This document shows, one piece after another, positions 41,478-54,480 of a stretch of 64,000 nucleotides of DNA (position 1 is its first letter; each line of letters begins with the position of its first letter). The translations under genes were made by a program, and so were the position numbers. A model generated the notes under the pieces. That model was not told the origin of the DNA and did no database searches. It saw only the letters and a program-made list of their open reading frames with translations. Source of the DNA: Embiotoca jacksoni (taxonomy: Eukaryota; Chordata; Actinopteri; Embiotocidae). The stretch is from assembly GCA_022577435.1 (NCBI GenBank), contig JAKOON010000008.1, positions 2,175,501-2,239,500 on the forward strand, read 5' to 3'.

Positions 41478-43741
41478 CCGTTTTAGCAACCATTCAGCTC
41501 TGTTTCATCCCTGTAAGTTTATATTGTAGGTGTTGTGTTGCTATTATTGTAATCGCCACAGTGCTACAGGCTTCAAATGAAATCCAGAGACAATACCCGC
41601 TCCTACATTTGAGTTCCTGTGCCCATCGCCTGGCCTCCAGCTGCATCCATTTCTGCAGTGTCCCTGAAATTTCTGTGCATTATCAAGTGGAAGGACGAGC
41701 TAATCTGCACTGATTTGAAAGAGGACCAAAACACTGGCTTTCCTAATCCCTCATTTTTTTTTTTTATCAGGGGTGGTGAGGAGCATTTTACCCCTGTGGG
41801 AGGGAAAGAAAGACAGAGCTATTTCATGCTTCACCGGTTCCACTGTTTTTATGAAGATTTTTTTTTTTTTTTTCCTATCCTTACTGCCCCACTTCAATCC
41901 ATAGTGTAACTGGATTTATAAAGCCTGTTTGCAATAGTCAGACACCTTTTTAGAAGTGCGAAGGTACTTTTCATAATTAGGGATGTGTAGACGGCCTTCT
42001 CCCTCTGTAGTAGTAGTAATTTAACTTCAAGGCAGATAAGGCTCTGTATCTCTGAGAATGGGAGGCGCAATTTCCTTAGCTGTCTTTCATTTTATTCATT
42101 TGACAATTGGCAAACACCTATGGCACACAGGATATAATTTGCTGTCTGAAAATACCGCATGAGCGCACCAATTTGGATTAATGCTCACGACTGTGGGATA
42201 TAATTCATATAATAATGTTTCCTTACATTCTGTCAACCCATTTATTTGATATTTTATTCACTCTAACGTGTGTGGGGAAGTTCCACACCAGGTGCTCAAT
42301 TGGAGCTGGAAATATCACGCGTGGAGAACTTCACATCGAGGTGTCGTTCCATACTGTGTTTTAATTCATAGTAATGTGGGATTTTTCAACAACACACATG
42401 CCGCTTCTGTTGACTACAGTTAATGCAATGATATGCAGTGATCATAGCTGCTGAAACGTGATCATTATCATGCGTACTTTTTATTTCATGCAGATTGAGA
42501 GTAAGTTTCCTGAGGGACATTTTTTTTTTAATCTCTGACATCAAGTCCTTAGCGTATACTGTAAGTGTAATATGTTTTTTTCCACTGGAGCAAGCAGAAA
42601 CACAGAAAGAAAAAGAGCTCATTGATCCGCTGTGATCTAAACACTGCAAAAGGCACGGGGTGTAACAAGCAGTATGAAATTTACAAGGTAAGCTTTAGCA
42701 ACACAACAGCATGGGTCATCATAAGACTATGAATTACTAGAACACCTCTGTCTCAGTGGACCACTTGAGGCTCCCTCACTGTGAAATAATTGGGTTGCAA
42801 TGGTGAAACTGTGACTCCAGTTCAAGTGCAAAGGTGGCTTTTGCTTTGTTTTGCTGTTGCAGGACCGCAGACACGGCGGTGACTATTAATCAATGGCTGA
42901 CACATGTAGCTGATGGCATATGTTTCAAAAAAAAAAAAAAAAATCGTCTTTAGTGTAGCTCTCGTCGTGAGAGATCCGTTCTGTTTTGCAGTAGTCTGAC
43001 TCAGCAGATTTAAAATGTTGCTTTAAATCTGCCATTGGGCGACTATTTGAGTCAACATTTTTCTCCCCTTCCACTATTTGTGTGTTTGTGTTTTCAAAGT
43101 CCCCATAGCAACGGGAAACAACATCCTCCGAGCTAGCAACCTACACGCTGCAAATGGTTTAGTTTTGTATTTGGATCATGTGATAATCCAGGCCCGCTTT
43201 GGTTTCGGGAATTTAACCATTTAAATGCGAGGGCTCGCCACCCTGCGAGCGAAAAGAAGTTCCCCCTCGATACCATGGCTGCATCCTGGGCTTAGCACCT
43301 TCTAAAGGTGATTGTGAATGGTTGAAAGATATACAAACAGTGTTTTTCCCCCACTTTGCTAGAATGTTATAAGGTGCTGGGAATATTTGATTTGGATTTC
43401 AAATATGTATTTTCAGTTTGTTTTTAACTTAGGTTACATGTATCTTAAGTTAGGGTCTGTTGGGGACAGTTCAAATGCTTGTAGGTGGACTCCTAAAACA
43501 CGATGCTGGAGCCAGAACTTGCCCTCTGCATAGGTCTTCCCACTACAAGCCTCTCTGTCTGCGGTGGACAGATTCAGGTGCCGGTGGCAGGACCTGTGCC
43601 GTCTGCAACGAGGGACATCCCCCTTTGTTGTCAGAATACCTCTAAACATATTTCACAGAAACAATTACCATACCATCTGTAGCTTCCTTCCAGCGCGCTG
43701 CTCACTGTCAGCATGTCAGCTTCTTTTCTCCCCTTCTTCCA

Positions 43742-43743
<2 letters not shown>

Positions 43744-43832
<89 letters not shown>
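43744..43832. repeat. (CA)n microsatellite
   Basis: About 89 bp of pure CA, 1.0 kb before exon 4. Confidence 0.98.
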
Positions 43833-43834
<2 letters not shown>

Positions 43835-44847
43835 CCTCACACTGAGACTGATGAGGGGCTAGGTCACAGTGAATTAAAATGGATAAGTTTAATTGCGTTA
43901 ATTGGCTCTTTATATTCAGATTTCCAGTGCATTTCTTTTCTGATACCTTATAATAGAGCTGTGAATGGTGGATTGAATTGTCTCTTATCTATTTTCTGGT
44001 TTGCCTTGAGCATTTGATGGAGTCAGAATATTGATAAAGGACCTTGCATAAATTGTTCGCAAATATCATCAAGCTGCTGTACAAAAGGCACCTCATTTCT
44101 GCTACACTGAGAATTGTTGGTGTGAAGGTAATGGCCACATGCCATGATGTTAAATAATTTCTGATATTCAATTAGCATTTTAAAAACACACGTACCAACC
44201 GTTCCACCAACATAGTCAAAACTCTCAACAGAAGGTGAAGGGTTTTATTTGTGTGTTTGCTTGAAGAGATGCTCAAAGACGTGATTGTCTGACAGCCTTC
44301 AGCAGAGTATTTGCAGGCGTTTGTTGTCTGTGTTTGTGGTCTGGAAGAGAAACAGCTGTGAAAAACATGCAAAAATGTGATTTGGCAATCAATACATGTC
44401 ATCACATCTCGTGGCTATCTCTCCACTCCATTACGTATTTTATATATACGGGTTGGAGAGATAGTCTCTTCACTCAGAGAACCAGTATCATAATGTAACT
44501 ACACATTTTCTAAGATCTTGTGACATTTGCCACAAATAATTGAAACCTTGGGTCCAGAACTATTCATACACAACATTGGAATGTGAATTAAACTTATGGA
44601 GCGCCACATTGCCACATACAAATATTTGTTATTTCTATATCGAGCAGTCTTACTTTCTAAAAAGAGACCAAATGCTCGCTTGAAGCAGGATGGGGTAAAT
44701 GAAACTGGATTTTCGAAAGAAATCAACCTGACTTGGGGTTGAATAGTGTCATCCTGATTGCCTCAACACTTCTTTTTCAGCTTACAGATAAATGGAGATG
44801 ATTGTCTATCAAGTGGCAGTCCATAACTCTGTCCCGCTGCACCACAG

Positions 44848-44967
44848 GTACCCCGGTTACCAGGGTAACAGCTACAGATGCCGATGATCCAGTGTACGGG
44901 AACAGTGCTAAACTGGTCTACAGCATATTGGAGGGACAACCATATTTCTCCGTAGACCCCAACTCGG
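44848..44967 (+). CDS. cdh8: cdh8-like exon 4: first half of EC2
   Basis: The exon completes the split glycine codon and reads [20 protein letters not shown], then [19 protein letters not shown], ending on the first base of the next codon (phase 1 in and out, 120 bp). [20 protein letters not shown] is the hallmark EC2 segment of type II cadherins and carries the DxD calcium-binding acidic residues. The acceptor ends CACCACAG and the donor is GTAAGT. Its isolation, with 25.7 kb of intron before and 5.9 kb after, is typical of the large early introns in this family. An open frame runs upstream of the acceptor, but that part has no cadherin similarity and is intron. Confidence 0.95.
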
Positions 44968-47231
44968 GTAAGTGCTGCTTCCTACTTGTTGCTGATTTTG
45001 TGAGTATTATGCTCAGGGCACACACTGTCAGTACATTTTTGACACATTGGTTTAAAGAGCCACCTATGTAGGATAGGCCATGTCAGATTACTTACCACAA
45101 CCAACTTAAATATTACCTAATGAATAACATGTTAAATACTACACATGCAGTAGTACAGAGGTCCACTGTAATCACTCTGACTTCAAAAAGGAGACACAAA
45201 AGGAGAACACCTCTTTGGGGCCGGCAGAGCTCTTTGTGCTGTTATTCATTGTTTGCCTGACAGAGCCTGACGGAGATCTCTGTGAGATCCAAACTTTGCC
45301 TCATTAAATTTTATGGGAGCTAATAATACAATGTGAAAGTCCTTTATCTGTCTCTAACCAATGGAGAGCATAATGTATGACAAAATGTAATGAATGAAAA
45401 CCACGCCCATAATGGGACAAAAAGGGAAGAAATAGGCTTTACAGTAAGACAGTGATTACATCTAAGGATTATCTCAATAGTCTTTTTTCTTCCGGACGGG
45501 GCCCGGCACATCAGGCCAGAACCTTTTAGTATTTAAACATTGTCCTTTTTCATTACCGGCTTTGACACTGATAAATGAGCTTACAATGTCACCCCAGGTA
45601 AAGTTGTGGCCCGTCACTTTTTGACAGAGTCTCTAGGTAAGTACATCCAGCTGACAGTTTGCAGTAACTTTACCACAGGAGGGTCAAACGGCTTGTTCAT
45701 AGATACAAATAAATCAACTGGGGCCACTTTGAAACGGGCAGTTTTGCCTCAGAAAACTGAAATATGTTGACAGTCACCTGACTAATAGCTAGAAAGTATC
45801 TTGTACATGTAGCATTCAAAACCCAAACTACTTCGTCTTGCGGCTGGAAGAGATCAAGTTTTGAGTTAAAATAAGTAGTTTCATATAAATGATGTTACAT
45901 TAATCACATACGTTACATAACATATGAAAATGAATACGTTACGTGATGTGAGTAACTTTCTGACTTCATCAAAATCCAGACTGACTTTTGCTTCCTCAGA
46001 CTCAAACACCGGTCCTCTGGGTGACAGTCCTGTGCTTGTTCCATTCAACCACCACCAACTCGAGTTCCTCTAGTCTGATATTTAACATTTACAAGATCTT
46101 TCAAAATAGATTAAACCACCAAATGAATTATAATTTATGAATATTTTTGTAATAGTTTAACATCACTTTGCAATCATTTCTAAATTCTCTGAGTTTTGGC
46201 CGCTCGTGTCTCTGTGCTGCCAATTCTGTGGATTTGAATGAAAGAGGAAGACTGATGGGACAGCAGTGAGCTTTTAATGTACATGTGCGCTGCCTGCGGG
46301 TGCTACAGGTTGTATGACTGCCAGCAGGTACAGATGCAACAGCTTCCCCACCTGCTGGCCCACCTGAGGTGATTTCACTTTGTTTGCTGTGCATTGTGCT
46401 TAAAGTGCATACGTTTTCTGAAAGGACAAAACGTCTTTCTATGGTGAGCCATTCGCAATTAGGCAACACGTGACTGTGTTAATGACTATGTTGTTCACCA
46501 CTATGTATATGTTTATAATATTATGTAACCTTACATCTAATCAGGAAGCCCATAAGGGACAGCATTATCAAATGCATGCTAAAGGGGGCCTGACAATGTT
46601 GGTTATAGCTCAGAAAGTTGTGTAACAACAACAAGACTGCAGGTAACTCAGCCCATCTGTTTTATGAAACGCTTGTAGATTAACGCTGCATGAGGCTGCT
46701 GTTAACTCAGGCTGCCAGGCTCACCGCCTCCCTCTGCAGCTGCTCACTCATGCACACTTGTGCTTCAAAACATAAACCGTACGCTGGGGCAAACATGTCT
46801 ATTACTGCGGGCACTAGAACTAAACTGGGGAGGGTATGGGTTTAATTGAAACATGCAATATGAATGGAGCAAAACGGTAAGAAAAAAAAAAATGATGTAT
46901 TAAATCTGAAAAAAACAAACCAACACAGAACTGAAATACTGAGTGAAATAGAAATAAAGTCTACACACTGTGGCTCCCGGTATATTAATAAAGCAAAAAT
47001 GTAGATCGCATAGCTCTAATTAAGTCTGTGTTAATGAAATGACAAATGGAAAATACTATATACCAATAATATTATTAATAGGTGATTGGAATCTGCTTAA
47101 TGAAATATAATAATGAATGACCTTTTGACTGAACCAGTATTAATGGGGCTGAATAAGACCAATGCATGCCTTTCTCAACAGGAAGTATATGTAGGAGGCC
47201 TCTCATCAGTGTAATACATCAAGACACTAGG

Positions 47232-47233
<2 letters not shown>

Positions 47234-47312
<79 letters not shown>
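47234..47312. repeat. (ATT)n trinucleotide microsatellite
   Basis: About 79 bp of uninterrupted ATT units. Confidence 0.98.
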
Positions 47313-47524
47313 GTTGGTGCTGGTTAAGCAAGGTCAACTGATCATCAGTGACTTTCAGCAACAGGCGGCATGAAATTCATTGTTGAAACTACAAACAATA
47401 AGTTTCATATGAGCAGAGCTCTGCTTCAGTTAGCTTCCTTTAGCCGACAGCGCGTCCTAAATGCTAAATGGGCCCGTACTCACATGCTGCTTTGTACTGT
47501 AACATCATTGAGTAATGAATATGC

Positions 47525-47560
<36 letters not shown>
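47525..47560. repeat. (AAT)n trinucleotide microsatellite
   Basis: Twelve AAT units. It is the reverse complement type of the ATT array 210 bp upstream, so the two could pair in RNA. Confidence 0.97.
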
Positions 47561-47562
<2 letters not shown>

Positions 47563-48960
47563 CTTCTTCCATTCACAAGGCAAAGTCTTCAGCAGCATCA
47601 TCAACTCTAAAGTTATCTCAAAACAGGTTCCAGATTGGATCTTTAATTGCTTTTTCAGATGACTTTTTAACATGTGTCTGTAAGCAATATGATTAAATAA
47701 TGATAAAATTACATTAATAAGAAATGAGATGGAAATCGACAACTCACAATTTGGAAAACAGCACACAATAAACAAGCTCCAAGAAAGGGAGCCCCCAAAA
47801 TTTATGTGCATAATTAGAATGAAGACTTTGGGCTCGTCCTCGCTGCTATAGGCGTCACAATCTCGAAGCATCTGCAGCCAGGACATGGCTTTGGAAAACG
47901 CGCTGAGCGGACAATTTAAGGATTAGCATTCATGCCTTGTGTGGTTGCGGAGCACATGCAGATGGCTCATTCAAGTGAACCAGATGTTTTAATGAATGTT
48001 AATGAAAAATAAAAGGTAAGGGGAAAACAACCATTAGAATGTGTTTGACACTTACAACACTGCATTGGAAATGAAAAGCATTCAATAAATAAACAAACAT
48101 CGTGCCCCAATTCATCACTTGGTTAATGGTCGGTGAAAAAATAAAAAAAAGTTGCGGCAAATATCTATGGAAATGAGTGTTTGTCTATCCTCCCTTTTCA
48201 GTGATTAGGAATTAATTTGAATAATTAACGATGATCAACAGAGATGAGAGTGTTGCTTACAACAGGATGACGGAAGTGTGTGTGTGTGTGTGTGTGTGGA
48301 AGATTAAGTGTAAGTGACTTGTTTATTTTGCTCTTTTCACTTACGGATCCATTTGTTTGTGTGACTAGAGATAGGTCGGCCATGGTTCCTCTTACCAGTT
48401 AGAGCTCGCACTAAATTCAGACTCGTGATACATTTGTACCGCACGGTACGGTGTGTGGAGTATAAATGTTGCTAATACATACTTAGCAGAATCCCATTTG
48501 TAATGCATTATTTTTATTTCCAGGGAAAAAATGGGAATGAGGAGAAATAGTTAAGAAATACAGAAAGATATGATATTTATCCTGGCAGCTGTTGCCAATG
48601 ACTTGATGTTTATCATGTTGCATTTACAGTGTTTTCACTCAATCTGTTTTTAGACTTTATTGTACATTTACAAGTGAGCTGTCCCAAAACCTAAAACCTG
48701 ATTTTGATATAAGTGACTACCTACCTAATAACAATAATTTTCTATAAAGATTCATATCGAGAAAAGTATTGTTTGGGATCAGTATCAAAGTCAAAGGATC
48801 AGTACTGGTACTGGTATCAATACTTTTTTAATGATACACAGCCCCAGCTGGGCATCTAGTTATTCATTCGCAATATGAATCTATGTATCTGACATTCAGA
48901 TTACTGAGTATCTTGTATCTGATCTTGTTACTGAATATTCTTTAAAAAAGATCGTAACCT

Positions 48961-49478
48961 CAGGCCCGGGACACACTGCCTGCGTGGTGTGTGCGTTACC
49001 TGTCAAGCGCTACACAGCTGTGGCTTGGTTGCGTGTGTTTCTCCACACAGCTGCGGTGCTGCGGCTGCAGGTCCAACCATTGAATCAGTGAGTTTCCCTC
49101 CGATGAAGGACATCAGTGTTGAATTTTCGAGGTCCAACAAGTGATGAGTTGTAACCAAAAAGCAAGCACGTGATTTTTGTCTACCCTCGTTGAGAGCGAG
49201 ACACACGGACGCCGAGAAAGGGAAGCAACGCAAAGGCCCTCTGCCTTCACCTAATTAAGTGTCACCATGATATAATTGAAGCCTACACTGGGTTTTTGCT
49301 TTGATTTTACGTCACACATGTGATCAAAGAGGGTTTCCTTGCACATCTTAGCTGGGAACTGCACACAGCTCGTGTAAAAAAATAGAGGCCGGGTCTATTA
49401 TACTAAGGAAAACAAAGAAAACAACCCCGCAGCAACAGGTAACGCACACGGCACGCAGGCAGTGTGTCCCAGGCCCTA
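48961..49478. mobile_element. Non-autonomous DNA transposon (MITE-like) with about 43-bp TIRs
   Basis: The left arm at 48961-49003 and the reverse complement of the right arm at 49435-49478 align nearly base for base: both contain GGGACACACTGCCTGCGTG followed by a GTGTGCGTTACCTGT block, with only a few differences and one indel near the tip. The 430-bp interior is non-coding. The right terminus in outward reading begins TAGGGCCTGGGACAC, resembling hAT-type ends, but no clear 8-bp target duplication is visible, so family assignment is tentative. It lies wholly inside the intron between exons 4 and 5. Confidence 0.8.
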
Positions 49479-50859
49479 ATGTTCAGTTATGGGATGCTGG
49501 AGACCTTATGCCCTTTAACTATTAAAAATACATACCGAGTATAATATTGACTTGGTAACAAATGCCTTTTACTAAATGTATATTCAAACCAGTTTTGTGG
49601 CCAACATTAATACTACCACAACAATTTTCGACACATTTGGTTTCCATCGAGGAAAACAGCAAAACACAGTTTAACAGGACAAATATTTGATTTTAAGATT
49701 ATTATCATTTGTATGCACACAGCAATGATGTGTGACCAAAAAAATAAGAAGGTGGAGCAAATGTCAATAAAATAAAAAAAAAGGTAAAATTGACATCACA
49801 CATGGTAGACACAAACCTCTGGTACATGGTTGAGATGTAAAGACGGTCTGGGAGTTGTGGTCTGTGGCCCCACTGCAACCATATGGTTCAAATCAATTTC
49901 TCGTGCAGATCCCAACAGTCACCGAATGCTCAATGTTTGCCATGTCCGGCCTTTACTGTGAAGATGTAAATCATTTGTAGAGCTGTTGGAATGATGACAA
50001 TAGCGACACGTGATGCTTAAGGTTGGAGGGAAAATATACCCTACCCATATTTATTTAAATTAAGTGTACAATGTATTGCTCCTTCCTCAAATGCAGTCTT
50101 TCTGATGAGGTGTCCTTCCCTTTATTTAGAGCACTGTTGGTGTGTGACCTCCAAAAGCAAAACTGACCCTGAAATTGTGCTTTGTCTCTCAGAAGAAAAA
50201 AAAATATCTCGAGTAAAATGCAGGCACAGACAACATCCTAACCCCTCCCATGTTTTCCATCATAGCCAAGCATATTATCATTGTTTGAGGCAGCTCAGGA
50301 CCAAGGCAGGGTGTCATGCCAAAGCCTGCCTATTATGAGGGGTTTTATATTCATTTGATGATCCTGCGGGCCTGTGTTTCCTGAGTGGATTATCCGTATA
50401 TGCCGGTGCTGAGCCCTTTTTATATTCAGCGCTGCGGCAGAGTCAATAAGGTCCATTCTGCATACAATATTCAAGATTATACAAGACAGACAGCATAATT
50501 CACACTCAATCAGAATACAAATGACTGCAGACCGCGGAGCAACACATTTGAAAACAAACAGCTGATTCACAGTGCTGGGACTGGCTCAGTCATGACCACC
50601 TCACGACACGCACACCGACCGGGCTTTCTCACAGAATAACCCTGCAGGGAATTCTTTACCTCTGCTTGGTATGGACTCCTCGTTTTGTGAAGTCATGGTC
50701 TAAAATAATGCATGTTATAAAGTGGGGAGTGAGGTGGGCATGAAGGTGACTGTGTTTTCTCGTGCTTGCATGCGCATGAGCATCATTAAAATGATGTGCA
50801 GAGTATATCAGTCATGTTTGTAATTGCATTAATGTGATATGAACTGTTTCCACCTTCAG

Positions 50860-51027
50860 CGACCATAAAAATTGCTCTCCATGGGATGGACCGGGAGATG
50901 AGAGAAGAGTATCTGGTGGTCATTCAGGCTAAAGACATGGGAGGTCACATGGGAGGCTTGTCTGGAACTACGACTGTCACCGTCACGCTAACCGACGTCA
51001 ACGACAATCCACCCAAGTTCTCTAAAA
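50860..51027 (+). CDS. cdh8: cdh8-like exon 5: second half of EC2 and EC2-EC3 linker
   Basis: This 168-bp exon completes an alanine codon split at the previous donor, then reads [20 protein letters not shown] and continues with [17 protein letters not shown] to the DVNDNPPKF linker and a split serine codon (phase 1 in and out). MDRE is the EC2 calcium-site motif; AKDMGGxxGGLSGTT is near-invariant in type II cadherins. The acceptor follows TTTCCACCTTCAG and the donor is GTAAGT. Odd: family members usually have KTALPNMDREA at the start of this segment, whereas this gene reads [11 protein letters not shown], so the loop before the calcium site has diverged. No frame break is present, so this looks like real divergence or a paralogue difference. 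Confidence 0.95.
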
Positions 51028-51293
51028 GTAAGTATCTTCACAACCTGAAACATCCCTAATCGAATGAAGGCGAAAATCGAATTTCTGCTGCTCTAAATGA
51101 ATATTTCTGTGATTGGTCATAATTGGTAAAAATAAATGTTAATTTGTAAATTTCATCAAACAGGCTCCTTGGAAGCTAATTCCTCTAACTGCTGCAGTGT
51201 GTAATGATGATGCAGTACTGCAATATGCTTCCATAATTATGTTTAATGTGATCAAGATTTCAAGAAACCAAAGAGCTGTCTGTTCTTTCCCAG

Positions 51294-51481
51294 GTTTGTA
51301 TGAGTTTGTGATCCCTGAGGACCTACAAATAGGGAAAATGGGTGGCAAGGTGAAGGCAAACGATCGAGACATTGGTGAGAATGGCAAGTCGACATACAAC
51401 ATCATCGAGGGAGACGACCAAGGCATGTTTGAGATCGTTACAGACACGCAGACACAGGAAGGGATTCTCCAGCTAAAAAAG
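51294..51481 (+). CDS. cdh8: cdh8-like exon 6: most of EC3
   Basis: The 188-bp exon completes the split serine codon and reads LYEFVIPEDLQIGKMGGKVK, then ANDRDIGENGKSTYNI and so on to GILQLKK, ending on a codon boundary (phase 1 in, 0 out). NDRDIGEN carries the EC3 DxD-type acidic residues. PED at the strand start and KVKANDRDIGEN are closer to CDH8 (as I recall it) than to CDH11 or the CDH6/9/10 group. The acceptor tract is TGTTCTTTCCCAG and the donor GTAAGA. It lies only 266 bp after the previous exon, the one short intron here. An open frame of about 100 codons on the minus strand overlaps it and is a shadow. Confidence 0.95.
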
Positions 51482-51599
51482 GTAAGACCTGGGATACTTT
51501 AGGGAACATTTATTCACTTTCTCTCAATCTGTAAATTACTGTTTGACAATGAAATCCATCAGATACATTGGTTGCAAGGCGCAGGCCCTACCAATATGC

Positions 51600-51720
51600 A
51601 CTCACTAATAGGGCTAGGTACCAAACTTCCAAACTTATATCGTACAGACTAAATTGCTTCAGTACTATTTAGTACTGAAAAATGGCTATCGGTACTAATT
51701 TTCGATACCTTGGCTGCATT
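51600..51720. repeat. Degenerate 'GGTACTAATTTTCGATACC'-type fish repeat
   Basis: The stretch is rich in GGTAC and CGATACC words (AGGGCTAGGTACCAAACTTC, then ATCGGTACTAATTTTCGATA). Related words occur at about 48715-48850 (GGATCAGTACTGGTACTGGT). Both look like remnants of a common fish interspersed repeat. Confidence 0.35.
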
Positions 51721-54394
51721 CGTCCTGACATATTTTCTATGTGGGTAGATACGTATTCACCATACTATTTTATTTTATTATAATTATTTTATTCTATGTT
51801 TTCATTTATTATGCAGGTTTAACCTGCCTACATAGATAAAATCACTCGGTTTCAACTTTTATACGTGGACTTTTTTGACTTAGCTTTTGGAGAAGGCTAA
51901 CTTCAAATATTAAACATTGGAGCCAGCCCTCTGAGGAGTTTGGAGCCTAAAGGAGCACTTTTTTTTTTTTTATGTCTAAAAACTTAAAGTACAAATAAAC
52001 TCAAATAGTACTTTCAAAATGGTTGTTGTTAAATGTGAAATGCGAACCTTCTGAGCATGGCCATTATTTGTAAAATAATGTACGTGGAAACTAAGAGGGC
52101 TACGTTTTTTGTTTTGTTTTTAAGATAATTTTATTTTCACATTCAAGTTTTTCCTGTTTAGCTGTAACTCTCTTATCTCAAGGCAAATTGTTACATATTG
52201 TGCACTGATTGAACGTTTTTTGCTGATTCCCACATTACTATACAAATAAGAGCAGCTGGACTGAACCTAAAGTTGCCTGTTGTTCTTTGCAGTTCTAACA
52301 CATCCGCACGAAAGAGCTACAATTTGGCCCCAAAGCAAGCAAGCAGTTGCTGGTTAAATGCCTTGCTCAAGGATACATTGGCAGTAGTTTAGAGCAGAAA
52401 AGACAATGCTTATGAAATGTGATCATCAAGATGTTTCCATGTGTGCTGTCCTGAGGAAAACAACTGAGCAACATTCCTGTAAAAAAAACAAAAAAAACCC
52501 ACATCTTTTACCTTGAGGCAAACGCATTAGTGCATAATGGCATGGTACTGTGCAAGTGCTCTAAAGATAATTTTCAAATTATGGCACACAAGACACATGC
52601 TTTGCTGCTGATAGAGTATCGCCGAATCTCTGTGATTTCCGCACACTGTCATACAATGTAATAAGTTCCTCGATATGCGGTATGAATATTTCCTCCAGGA
52701 TAAAGCTTCTGAGGTTTGAGCCAAGATGGCATTGCCTTGCTTGTAGATTTTTAGAGCATCCAAATCCCATATTGTGCTCAGTATAGAATAATATGAAATG
52801 TATGTTTGAAAACCGCGACGCATTTTAATAACACTGTGACCTGTAACCACGTCTAGATGCAGCTATTTTTCAAGGGCAGCTGTGGAAAATCAAACTGAGG
52901 TTTGAACACATGCGATCAAAGATACCACGGCACATGCTATTTACATATGTATGTATTCTTTATTCTAAAGCTATAGAAGTTATGCTTCTGAGAACATGTT
53001 TGCATGTATTAAATTATACACGTGATGGATGGACGGGTGTTCCTAAATCTTGAGTCATGGTTGGTTCAGTGTCTGCCGAGAACAGCTATACATCACTCAA
53101 ATGCGCAGTGCCATTGTCTTGTGATGTAAAATGACAATACCCCAAGGACATGTGGTGTGACTTTGTCAAAGTGTGAACAATGAACTGTGTGGGAGGCGGA
53201 ATATACAAGAGCTAAGGCAATCTGCTGGGATTACAATTCACTGCCACTAAAGAAAACACCAGCGCGGTAGAACAAACTTGACACAAAGTCATAAAATCTC
53301 GAACTGTTGACAAAGCAAATGTCAAATGTGTTAGTCTTTTAGGAAACCTCCACTTCCGTGTCCCACAGAGAGACTCACTCCTCCCATGTCTGCTCAGCTT
53401 TCCCTCTGTGGTCCTGAGTTGGCTGCCAACATAACTAAATCAAGATAGATGATAATGTGCCTGGAAAGTCGGGATGCATTTGCACACTTGATGTTTTTGC
53501 ATCCCTCCACACGGCAACGTCTCAAGTTTATACGAGTTGAAAGAAGCATTTGTTTTGCTTTTGCTCTTTTGTTGTACAGTTGTATACTTTCACCACTGTG
53601 ACCCTCCAACCAGGATGACAGAAGAAAAGACTCAGTGTAACTTTTTTCCCCAACACACCCTGTCCCCGTCAACAGCTCTACAAGTCTATAAACTGCCATC
53701 TAATGGCAGTCCTTTGCGGCAAGGTTAAAACATATTGATCTAACTGAGGCTGGAGAGGCACAAACCAGGGGAGAGATTCTTTGCTGTTTGAGTTTTAAGC
53801 TTTTTATCTGCTTGCCCCCAGGCCTTTCGAGGGATGTTAGTGGGACGCTGAGCTTTCACCCCTGCAGCCAACGCTGAACTTTGAAGTCTCTACATGGCCC
53901 GTGTGTACATACTGATTTGATGCTTACGCTCGAGTGAGACCGAAGACTGACACTACGGGGTTGTGTGGGGCGGGACACGACAGCGAGGGGGTGTAAACAC
54001 AGGAGAAACGAGAATGTTTCGTGTTGCTGAGTTGAAGTCTGCGTCCTCTGTTTAAAAATTAAAACTCGTTCAGCTAAGCCATGTGTTTAACATATGAGGA
54101 TGAAGGCTGGCTAAGCAACCTTTAGCGCATGATGTCTGGGAGATCTACCGTTTTCCTTTTGCACTCATGAACATCTTATAATCAACAGTAGCTGTGCAAC
54201 AGTAGCACCATGCATACTAATACAAATCAAAGTGTCTCTCCCTGGATTATTCAGTCAAAGCACTGTGTTCGTTTATTGAATTAATAATTTGAGTAGGTCA
54301 AAATATCCTGATTCCATGGTTAGGGTACTGTACAGTTTTTGAAAGAGCAGCACGCATACATGCTTTATTGGAGTTTGTAATTGATATTGAAAAT

Positions 54395-54480
54395 ACATTT
54401 AATTAAATCTAACAAGGGTAATTAAAGAAGCTGTTTACCACTATGTTTTCCTTAAAGTGGATTTGGTGTAATTAAATATG
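54395..54480. promoter_or_regulatory. Candidate intronic enhancer: cluster of TAATTA homeodomain cores
   Basis: TTAATTAA at 54399-54406 and TAATTA at 54419-54424 and 54469-54474 fall within 76 bp, in non-repetitive sequence inside the intron before exon 7. Homeodomain proteins bind such cores (established). That this is an enhancer is inference only, since AT-rich introns produce these words by chance. Confidence 0.2.

Larger units (their letters stand above)
44968..50859 (+). other. 5.9-kb intron between cdh8-like exons 4 and 5
   Basis: No gene is supported. It contains two trinucleotide arrays (47.23 and 47.53 kb), a dispersed repeat fragment near 45.8-46.1 kb, a degenerate 'cggtac'-type fish repeat near 48.7-48.85 kb and a well-formed TIR element at 48961-49478. 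The rest, including 49.5-50.8 kb, shows nothing recognisable. Confidence 0.85.

Noticed and set aside
44802..44847. Extension of exon 4 upstream as an alternative start
   Set aside because: The reading frame is open there only by chance; the canonical acceptor at 44846-44847 gives the exact 120-bp family length and the right phase.
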